The notes below the pieces were generated by a model. It had not been told where the DNA came from. It did not search any database and saw nothing but the letters and a program-made list of their open reading frames with translations. 6,279 nucleotides of DNA from Chitinophaga pinensis (GTDB taxonomy: Bacteria; Bacteroidota; Bacteroidia; UKL13-3), in the NCBI GenBank assembly GCA_945876985.1, contig CAMCQX010000103.1:1-6279 (forward strand), in the 5' to 3' direction. The position numbers were made by a program, and so were the translations under genes. This document shows, in pieces, positions 1-4,938 of this stretch; within the stretch, counting starts at the first letter, position 1, and every line of letters starts with the position of its first letter.

Positions 1-176
1 TTTTTAGTAATGCTGGTATCTAAAGGCAACCATTTTTCATTTCTGTCTATTTGTTTTTCAGTAATGGTATAAGTAATTATTTTACTTTTAAAAATATTGG
101 TATCTATTTGTGCACTTGCACTTTGATGCAAGCTAAAACATAAAAGGAGGAGTATAAATTTATAAAATTTTTTCAT
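1..176 (-). CDS. Exported protein of unknown function, N-terminal fragment (cut by left window edge)
   Basis: An open frame starts at an ATG at 176-174 and runs leftwards off the window without a stop, giving 58 codons. The product begins with a clear Sec signal peptide: basic start MKKFYK, a hydrophobic stretch FILLLLCF at about residues 7-14, then a polar region ending A20-S21-A22 before Q23. This is a textbook signal peptidase I site; an A-x-A followed by Gln is common in Bacteroidota exported proteins. The mature part visible (from QIDTN to about residue 58) is polar, with many Lys, Thr and Ile, and shows no motif I can name. The gene is divergent from the helicase gene across a 168-bp gap. 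No Shine-Dalgarno is present, as usual for the phylum. The signal peptide strongly supports this as a real gene, but its function cannot be called from this fragment. It probably acts in the periplasm, at the outer membrane or outside the cell. Confidence 0.75.
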   Translation of the reverse strand, partial: MKKFYKFILLLLCFSLHQSASAQIDTNIFKSKIITYTITEKQIDRNEKWLPLDTSITK

Positions 177-221
177 TCTTTTTTATTATTTTGGTAAATA
201 AAATTACCTTTTTCAATTTGA

Positions 222-233
222 TTGGCTAGCCAA
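222..233. repeat. 12-bp perfect palindrome in the divergent intergenic region
   Basis: TTGGCTAGCCAA is its own reverse complement, and the symmetry stops at both ends. It lies between the divergent exported-protein and helicase genes, 45 bp left of the leftmost gene start and upstream of the helicase promoter. On the predicted minus-strand transcript it would fall in the 5' leader. It is the most GC-rich spot in this gap. It could be an operator for a dimeric regulator, but a palindrome of this length may also arise by chance. Confidence 0.4.
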
Positions 234-275
234 AATGATACCAATTATTTGAAGCTGCGAATTAACTTTTTTTAT

Positions 276-310
276 TTGGAAATTTCTTTCACAAAGTTAA
301 GTTACTTTTG
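276..310 (+). promoter_or_regulatory. Predicted Bacteroidota-type promoter for the DEAD-box helicase gene
   Basis: TACTTTTG at 303-310 matches the Bacteroidota primary sigma -7 consensus TAnnTTTG. A TTG at 276-278 is the best -33 candidate, but the 24-bp spacer is a little longer than the usual range (about 17-23). Transcription would start near 315-318, leaving a leader of about 28 nt before the ATG at 345. That start point lies downstream of position 222, so any longer reading frame beginning there would not be carried in full on this transcript. Confidence 0.5.
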
Positions 311-318
311 CACTACAA
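292..318 (-). promoter_or_regulatory. Possible minus-strand promoter for the exported-protein gene
   Basis: Read on the minus strand, 299 to 292 is TAACTTTG, a match to TAnnTTTG, and 318 to 316 is TTG, a possible -33 box. The 16-bp spacer is slightly short. It is the only such -7 match on the minus strand between 177 and 345. It would give a leader of about 110 nt before the ATG at 176. The plus-strand helicase -7 box (303-310) lies inside the spacer of this promoter, so RNA polymerase could not occupy both at once. Confidence 0.35.
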
Positions 319-344
319 TTTTTTTAAATTGCAAAGCAACATTT

Positions 345-1583
345 ATGAAGTTTGAAGAGTATAATATATCGCCCGAAATAAAGAAAAGCATCGCAGAATT
401 GGGGTTTAGGCGTCCTACTGATATTCAGTTTAAAGCCATCGGTCCAATTTTAAAAGGCGAAGATGTAATGGCGGTAGCACAAACGGGAACAGGAAAAACG
501 GCTGCATTTGCCATTCCAATTCTTCATTTATTACAACAAAGAAAAAAGAAAGGTACTTATATTAAATGCTTGGTTTTATTGCCAACCCGCGAGTTAGCGG
601 TTCAAATTACTGAGGTTTTTAAAGCCATTTCAAAATATACCGATTTGAAAATAGTTTGTTTGATGGGTGGCGTTGGGCAAGACGATCAAATTTTTGATTT
701 AACAGTTGGTGCCGATGTGGTTATTGCCACTCCAGGCCGCATGTTCGACTTACAAAGTCAAGGTTATATTGAACTAGATAGAGTAGAAATGTTGGTACTT
801 GATGAAGCTGATAAAATGCTTGACAAAGGATTTAACAAAGACATTCACGATATTATTAAACGCATTCCAAGGGTTCATCAAACATTGTTTTTTTCGGCTA
901 CTTTAAATCGTCAAATAAAAACTTTGGCTTATTCAGTAGTTGCAAATCCAATTAGAATTCAAATTTCACCCAAAAATCCTGTTTCTAAAAATGTAAGTCA
1001 TGCGTTGGCTTATGTAGAAATGGACGATAAACGTTTTTTCTTGGAACGCTTAATCAAAGAAGCACCTGAAAGTAAAATATTAGTTTTTGTAAGAACAAAA
1101 GTTCGTGCAGAACGCGTGTTTACTGCTATGCAAAGAGTTGGCATTGTAACGCTTACTATGCATGGCGATAAGGAGCAAGAAGACCGATTAGCGGTAATGA
1201 ATGATTTTAAATTAGGAAATGTAAAAGTTTTAATTGCTACTGATTTAAGTGCTAGGGGAATTGATATTGAAAATGTAGATTATGTAATTAACTACGATTT
1301 ACCTGATTTGCCTGAAAATTATGTTCACCGAGTTGGAAGAACAGGTAGGGGAGTAAAATCAGGAAAAGCCGTTTCGTTTTGTAGTGAAGAAGAAAAGAAA
1401 ATACTAAAAGACATTGAAACATTTTTGGGAAATGAAATTAATTTATTGGAAGTAGACAAAGCAACTTACTTGGAAACGCTTGATTTTAGTGATGATGGAA
1501 ATAAAAACTGGAAAGCTTTACTCAAAGACAATGCGCAATTTGCCCAAAAAAAAGAAGTAAAAAAGAAACAGAAAAGATTTTAG
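345..1583 (+). CDS. DEAD-box ATP-dependent RNA helicase (RhlE/DeaD-like)
   Basis: A 412-residue cytoplasmic RNA helicase that uses ATP to unwind short RNA duplexes; relatives work in ribosome assembly, RNA turnover and growth in the cold. All core motifs are intact: Q motif (F3 and RPTDIQ 23-28), Walker A AQTGTGKT 45-52, PTRELA 80-85, GG 108-109, TPGR 129-132, DEAD 153-156, SAT 184-186, VFVRTK 247-252, ATDLSARGID 298-307 and HRVGRTGR 328-335. After the second RecA-like domain only a short tail follows, ending in a Lys-rich stretch (about 402-412) that probably binds RNA. There is no DbpA-type or long Arg/Gly-rich C-terminal domain. I chose the ATG at 345 because MKFEEYNIS is the normal family beginning and because the predicted promoter lies just upstream. 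The frame stays open back to a TTG at 222, but the extra 41 residues are unlike any helicase. Which subfamily paralogue this is (RhlE, DeaD/CsdA) is uncertain, so no symbol is given. Confidence 0.95.
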   Translation: MKFEEYNISPEIKKSIAELGFRRPTDIQFKAIGPILKGEDVMAVAQTGTGKTAAFAIPILHLLQQRKKKGTYIKCLVLLPTRELAVQITEVFKAISKYTDLKIVCLMGGVGQDDQIFDLTVGADVVIATPGRMFDLQSQGYIELDRVEMLVLDEADKMLDKGFNKDIHDIIKRIPRVHQTLFFSATLNRQIKTLAYSVVANPIRIQISPKNPVSKNVSHALAYVEMDDKRFFLERLIKEAPESKILVFVRTKVRAERVFTAMQRVGIVTLTMHGDKEQEDRLAVMNDFKLGNVKVLIATDLSARGIDIENVDYVINYDLPDLPENYVHRVGRTGRGVKSGKAVSFCSEEEKKILKDIETFLGNEINLLEVDKATYLETLDFSDDGNKNWKALLKDNAQFAQKKEVKKKQKRF

Positions 1584-1589
1584 AAAAGT

Positions 1590-1617
1590 AAAATTTTTCT
1601 GAAAAAATTTTTCTGAA
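1590..1617. repeat. Two-copy 14-bp perfect tandem repeat after the helicase gene
   Basis: AAAATTTTTCTGAA occurs twice head to tail (1590-1603 and 1604-1617), starting 6 bp after the helicase stop. Together the copies form a 9-bp perfect inverted repeat, AAAATTTTT (1590-1598) with AAAAATTTT (1603-1611) around a 4-nt loop CTGA. The stem is all A-T, so it would be a weak terminator at best. The 14-bp period is twice the 7-bp period seen in other spacers of this window. Confidence 0.6.
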
Positions 1618-1628
1618 GATTGTTTTGT

Positions 1629-1636
1629 TATATTTG
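1629..1636 (+). promoter_or_regulatory. Predicted -7 box for the secreted CxxCH protein gene
   Basis: TATATTTG matches TAnnTTTG exactly and would place the transcription start near 1642, about 40 nt before the ATG at 1684. I see no TTG at the expected -33 distance; that region is taken up by the A/T-rich tandem repeat. The call rests on the -7 box alone. Confidence 0.4.
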
Positions 1637-1683
1637 AAATATTCAAAAACATATTTTTAAACAGTTAGCATTAAAAAATACAT

Positions 1684-2520
1684 ATGAAAAAAATAATTTT
1701 TACAGCATTAATCATCATATCAGGATTCATTGTGTTAGAATCTTTTGGTTCAAAAGGCTTAGGTAAAAAAGATGGTACAGAGCCAGGATATACTGGATCT
1801 CCAGGTGATTCTTTAAAAAACTGCACAGCTTGTCATGGAGGAAAAGCATACAACGAAATTGGTTGGATAAAATCAAATATTCCTACAAGTGGATATGTTC
1901 CTGGTACTTCTTATAGAATACAAGCAATAGGTTATGGTGTTACTCATAACAGGTTTGGTTTTTTGGTTTCGCCACAGGCAATCAATGGGAATTTATTAGG
2001 AACTTTAGAATTAATCGATACGGTGAAGACTAAATTAGTTGGTAACAATAAATACATCACTTATACAGCAAAAGGAGTGGATGGTATAGATTCATTAGCA
2101 TGGTATTTTAATTGGATTGCACCTGCTGCAGGAACTGGTGATGTGGTGTTTTATGGTGGTTTTAATTCAAATCAAGATGGACACAAAGGTGGTGATATTA
2201 CCCATCTTTCTTCATTAAGAGTGAAAGAAACTGGAACTGCAAGTGTTTATAATTTAAACAATAATTTCAATCAAGTCATTGTTTATCCAAACCCAGTTAC
2301 AGATATTTTAAACATCAATTTTGAGTTGAATAAATCAACTGCTTCTAAAATAGAAATACTTGATTTATCGGGAAAACAAGTGGCAGTTATTGCAGATGAG
2401 AATTTAACAGGAATGGTTTCAAAACAAATCAACACTGCTAATTTTAAAAGTGGAATTTACTTTGTAAAAATACAAAGCGAAAACGAAACTATTACAAAGA
2501 AATTTAGTGTGATACATTAA
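1684..2520 (+). CDS. Secreted CxxCH / Reeler-like (choice-of-anchor V) protein with T9SS type A sorting domain
   Basis: A 278-residue exported protein. Residues 1-20 form a signal peptide (MKK, then a hydrophobic stretch to about residue 18); the cleavage site is not sharply defined, probably near F21-K24. Residues 35-53 carry the pattern GYTGSPGDS...CTACHGG with a CxxCH motif (C47, C50, H51), the signature of covalent c-type haem attachment. Residues about 60-182 look like the Reeler-type fold annotated in Bacteroidota as choice-of-anchor V, with FGFLVSPQ (91-98) and WIAPAAGTGDVVFYGG (144-159). Residues about 194-278 are a type IX secretion sorting domain: YPNP at 201-204, then an Ig-like segment with IEILDLSGK (223-231) and GIYFVKI (257-263). 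This domain normally directs passage across the outer membrane, is removed, and leaves the protein surface-bound or released. It has its own -7 box upstream and a terminator downstream, so it is probably monocistronic. The function is unknown; whether haem is really bound is an inference from one motif. Confidence 0.88.
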   Translation: MKKIIFTALIIISGFIVLESFGSKGLGKKDGTEPGYTGSPGDSLKNCTACHGGKAYNEIGWIKSNIPTSGYVPGTSYRIQAIGYGVTHNRFGFLVSPQAINGNLLGTLELIDTVKTKLVGNNKYITYTAKGVDGIDSLAWYFNWIAPAAGTGDVVFYGGFNSNQDGHKGGDITHLSSLRVKETGTASVYNLNNNFNQVIVYPNPVTDILNINFELNKSTASKIEILDLSGKQVAVIADENLTGMVSKQINTANFKSGIYFVKIQSENETITKKFSVIH

Positions 2521-2546
2521 TCTTCTTTATAAATAAGAAATAAGGG

Positions 2547-2584
2547 AAAAGGTATTTGTGAATTAATTTACATATACCTTTTTT
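2547..2584 (+). terminator. Rho-independent terminator after the secreted CxxCH protein gene
   Basis: AAAAGGTAT (2547-2555) pairs perfectly with ATACCTTTT (2574-2582). After one T-T mismatch the stem continues for six more pairs, including one G-U (2557-2562 with 2567-2572), closing on the loop TTAA (2563-2566). The 3' arm runs into six T residues (2579-2584). It lies 26 bp after the stop codon at 2520 and separates this gene from the next. Confidence 0.8.
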
Positions 2585-2600
2585 GTTTTCAATCAAAGTT

Positions 2601-2629
2601 TTGCTAAATTATTTAAAACAATATCTTTG
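2601..2629 (+). promoter_or_regulatory. Predicted Bacteroidota-type promoter for the aminotransferase gene
   Basis: TTG at 2601-2603 and TATCTTTG at 2622-2629 match the -33 and -7 (TAnnTTTG) boxes with an 18-bp spacer, the best promoter match in the window. Transcription would begin near 2635, leaving only about 15 nt before the ATG at 2651. It sits just after the upstream gene's terminator, supporting independent transcription. Confidence 0.65.
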
Positions 2630-2650
2630 GTAAATTAATAAGCAACAACT

Positions 2651-4048
2651 ATGAATACTTCGATACTCCATTCAACTGAACCCAATATTGCTCCTTTAAG
2701 TGTTATAGACGATGCTTTTTTCAACCATTTAAGAGCAACGGAATACAGCAGAATTGATGAAGGTAATCATACCTATTTAGATTATACTGGAGGGAATTTA
2801 TATGCTAAATCGCAGGTGTTAAAGCACCAAGATTTGCTATTAAATCATGTTTTTGGAAATCCACATTCTACCAATCCTACATCAAAACTTGCTACTAATT
2901 TAGTAGAAGAAGCAAGGACAAAAGTGTTGGAGTTTTTTAACGCTAAAGATTATTATTGTGTGTTTACTGCCAATGCCTCGGCTGCTTTAAAAATATTGGG
3001 CGAAAGTTTTCCTTTTAATGAAAAAAGTACTTTCTTATTATTTTCCGATAACCATAATTCAGTAAATGGCATCAGGGAATTTTGCCATAGTAGAAAAGCA
3101 AAATCGAAATACATACCCGTACATTATCAAAACTTAGAAATTGATGAAGAAGAATTAGTAGCTGCTATTGGTGAAGCAAACCCAGCTGAAAATAATTTGA
3201 TGGCATTTCCCGCACAGTCTAATGTTTCGGGTGTTAAACATAATCAAAAATGGATTGCTTATGCACAAGAAAAAGGATTTGATGTATTGCTGGATGCCGC
3301 TGCATATGTGCCAACTACTCAATTAAATTTATCGCTTGTAAAGCCAAATTTTGTTTCGGCTTCATTTTATAAAATATTTGGATATCCTACTGGTTTAGGA
3401 TGTTTGTTAATTAGAAAAGATTCTTTTGCAAAGCTACAAAAACCTTGGTTTGCGGGCGGAACAGTTTCATTTGTTTCGGTAGTAAATGAAATATATTATT
3501 TAGAAAATAACCACGAACGTTTTGAAGACGGAACGATTAATTATTTGGATATTCCTGCCATAAAAATGGGTTTAGATTATATTGAATCAATTGGTATAGA
3601 AAGAATTTCGAAACGAGTTAAAGCACTTATTGAAACATTATACAATGAGCTTGTTAAACTAAAACACGACAATGGAAGTCCAATTGTAAAAATGTTTGGT
3701 CCTGAAAACTTTGATCACAGAGGGGGAAATATTATTATGAATTTCTTTGATGTAAATGGTAAAATTTATTCAGGAAATGAGTTTGAAAATTTAACCAATG
3801 CCAACATGATTTCTATCCGTTCGGGTTGTTTTTGTAACCCGGGAATTGATGAAATAAATTATTGCATTACGCACGATGAAGTAGGGAAATATTTTACTAA
3901 TAAAAAAGACGAAGATTATAAAGCTTTTATTGCTCATTTAAAGCAAATACGAGGCGCAATAAGGGTTTCGGTTGGAATAGCTACCACCACCAAAGATTTA
4001 GAAAAGTATATTAATTTGGTAAATTCACTGAAGAATAAAGCCAAATAA
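2651..4048 (+). CDS. Class V aminotransferase-fold PLP enzyme, molybdenum-cofactor-sulfurase-like (cysteine desulfurase family)
   Basis: A 465-residue cytoplasmic PLP enzyme of the aminotransferase class V / cysteine desulfurase superfamily. The sequence follows the N-terminal domain of eukaryotic Moco sulfurase (MOCOS/ABA3) closely: YLDYTGGNLY (42-51), GNPHS (69-73), DNHNSVNGIREF (133-144), PAQSNVSG (187-194), the cofactor-binding Asp in DVLLDAAA (D215), the Schiff-base lysine in SFYKIFGYPTGLG (K241), AGGTV (268-272), FEDGTINYLDIPA (291-303) and RSGCFCNPG (390-398), whose C393 or C395 would hold the persulfide. By family analogy it would take sulfur from L-cysteine. The MOSC domain that follows this part in full-length Moco sulfurases is absent: the protein ends about 67 residues after the CFC motif. 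No molybdenum-cofactor, Fe-S or Suf/Isc genes are visible nearby, so its sulfur acceptor is unknown. It has its own promoter and converges on lpxA. The fold and active site are clear; the substrate is not. A non-Moco desulfurase, cysteine lyase or related activity remains possible. Confidence 0.88.
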   Translation: MNTSILHSTEPNIAPLSVIDDAFFNHLRATEYSRIDEGNHTYLDYTGGNLYAKSQVLKHQDLLLNHVFGNPHSTNPTSKLATNLVEEARTKVLEFFNAKDYYCVFTANASAALKILGESFPFNEKSTFLLFSDNHNSVNGIREFCHSRKAKSKYIPVHYQNLEIDEEELVAAIGEANPAENNLMAFPAQSNVSGVKHNQKWIAYAQEKGFDVLLDAAAYVPTTQLNLSLVKPNFVSASFYKIFGYPTGLGCLLIRKDSFAKLQKPWFAGGTVSFVSVVNEIYYLENNHERFEDGTINYLDIPAIKMGLDYIESIGIERISKRVKALIETLYNELVKLKHDNGSPIVKMFGPENFDHRGGNIIMNFFDVNGKIYSGNEFENLTNANMISIRSGCFCNPGIDEINYCITHDEVGKYFTNKKDEDYKAFIAHLKQIRGAIRVSVGIATTTKDLEKYINLVNSLKNKAK

Positions 4049-4104
4049 TTATAAAGTATGAATGATGAAATAAAAAATAAAAATTCATAATTTATACTTC
4101 ATAC
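4049..4104. repeat. Spacer built of eight consecutive 7-bp units
   Basis: Cut every 7 bp from the base after the aminotransferase stop, the spacer reads TTATAAA, GTATGAA, TGATGAA, ATAAAAA, ATAAAAA, TTCATAA, TTTATAC, TTCATAC. Only TTT remains before the lpxA stop codon. The last three units are variants of TTYATAM. The first three, read on the minus strand, are TTCATCA, TTCATAC and TTTATAA, so the two triplets are inverted copies around a doubled ATAAAAA core. The spacer therefore combines tandem 7-bp periodicity with inverted symmetry. It also acts as the predicted terminator between the two converging genes. Confidence 0.7.
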
Positions 4105-4107
4105 TTT
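4053..4107. terminator. Bidirectional terminator between converging aminotransferase and lpxA genes
   Basis: AAAGTATGAA (4053-4062) and TTCATACTTT (4098-4107) are perfect 10-bp inverted repeats. A nested ATGAA/TTCAT pair (4065-4069 with 4084-4088) may extend the fold. The hairpin starts directly at the lpxA stop codon on the minus strand and 4 bp after the aminotransferase stop on the plus strand, the expected place for a shared terminator. The flanks are A/T rich but lack long T runs, so efficiency is uncertain. Confidence 0.65.
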
Positions 4108-4893
4108 CTATTTGCCTTTATTAAAACCTTTCATTACACCACGTTCAGAAGTTTGAATAAATTCCAATATTTCATCACGTAAGGGTGAAGGTTTAATGGC
4201 ATCTTCTACTTGCGCTATACCTTTGCTTACATTGTTATTATGAATAAATATTACTCTATAAGTATCTTGAATTGTATTTACTTCATCTTGCGAATAGCCA
4301 TTGCGTTTTAGTCCAACAGAATTTACTCCTTCATAACTTACAGGATAACGACCCGCAATTACAAATGGTGGAATATCTTTAGTAACCATACTACCACCTT
4401 CTATCATTACGTTTCTACCAATTTTCACAAACTGATGAATGGCCGAAAGCCCACCAATTCTTGCAAAATCAGCAATAGTTACATGGCCAGCTAATTGAAC
4501 GCCATTGGCTATAATTACATTGTTTCCAACTATACAATCGTGAGCCAAATGAACATAAGCCATTAACAAACAATTGCTACCTACTTCAGTTTTAAACTTA
4601 TCTTTTGTACCTCTATTAATGGTAACACATTCTCTAATGGTAGTATTGTCGCCAATAATTGCAAAAGTTTCTTCGCCAACAAATTTTAAATCTTGGGGAA
4701 CAGCACTGATAACAGCACCTGGAAAAATTCTGCAATTTTTGCCAATTCGGGCACCGGGATAAATAGTAACATTGGGTCCAATTTCTGTTCCCTCACCAAT
4801 TTCTACATTTTCGTAAATAGAGGTAAAAGCGCCAACAACAACATTATTGCCTATTTTTGCACGGGAATCTATTTGAGCTAAATTTGATATCAT
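4108..4893 (-). CDS. lpxA: Acyl-ACP--UDP-N-acetylglucosamine O-acyltransferase LpxA
   Basis: LpxA carries out the first step of lipid A synthesis in the cytoplasm, moving a 3-hydroxyacyl chain from ACP to the 3-OH of UDP-GlcNAc; it acts as a trimer. The 261 residues match the usual length (262 in E. coli). Residues about 1-185 show the hexapeptide repeats of a left-handed beta-helix (IGNNVV, IGEGTE, IGPNVT, IGKNCR and so on), followed by an alpha-helical C-terminal domain. The catalytic His is H118 in HLAHDC (E. coli H125); H115, K70 (QDLKFVGE), N191 and R197 (GVNSVGLKR) match E. coli H122, K76, N198 and R204. G166 aligns with E. coli G173, the acyl-length ruler, which fits long hydroxyacyl chains. 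The ATG at 4893 gives the normal family beginning MISNLAQID. It lies 45 bp downstream of lpxC-fabZ on the same strand and is probably cotranscribed with it. No separate promoter is apparent, and the transcript would end at the convergent hairpin. Confidence 0.97.
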   Translation of the reverse strand: MISNLAQIDSRAKIGNNVVVGAFTSIYENVEIGEGTEIGPNVTIYPGARIGKNCRIFPGAVISAVPQDLKFVGEETFAIIGDNTTIRECVTINRGTKDKFKTEVGSNCLLMAYVHLAHDCIVGNNVIIANGVQLAGHVTIADFARIGGLSAIHQFVKIGRNVMIEGGSMVTKDIPPFVIAGRYPVSYEGVNSVGLKRNGYSQDEVNTIQDTYRVIFIHNNNVSKGIAQVEDAIKPSPLRDEILEFIQTSERGVMKGFNKGK

Positions 4894-4894
4894 A

Positions 4895-4915
4895 ATTAAC
4901 TTTTGGCTTCTAACT
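4895..4915 (-). repeat. Three 7-bp units just upstream of lpxA
   Basis: On the minus strand the bases before the lpxA ATG read AGTTAGA, AGCCAAA, AGTTAAT, then T and the ATG. The units share the pattern AGnnA at fixed 7-bp spacing. They fill almost half of the 45-bp gap between lpxC-fabZ and lpxA. The unit sequence differs from that of the 4049-4104 spacer, but the period is the same. The similarity is modest and could be chance. Confidence 0.4.
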
Positions 4916-4938
4916 ATTTTTATTAGTAAAATTAAGTA

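Noticed and set aside
145..150. AGGAGG on the plus strand, resembling a strong Shine-Dalgarno site
   Set aside because: No start codon follows at a suitable distance, and the bases are the complement of Leu codons (CTC CTC CTT) in the minus-strand signal peptide.
1..176. Possible lipoprotein signal in the left-edge protein (Cys at residue 13)
   Set aside because: The residues before the Cys are Leu-Leu-Leu rather than a lipobox, and the Cys lies inside the hydrophobic core, ahead of a good A-S-A signal peptidase I site.
193..208. GGTAA / TTACC hairpin followed by five T, terminator-like on the plus strand
   Set aside because: The stem is only 5 bp, and there is no plus-strand gene upstream to terminate.
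4574..4881. Two overlapping plus-strand frames of about 62 codons opposite lpxA
   Set aside because: They are antisense to a conserved LpxA coding region with all its repeats intact, have no promoter, and their translations resemble no protein family.
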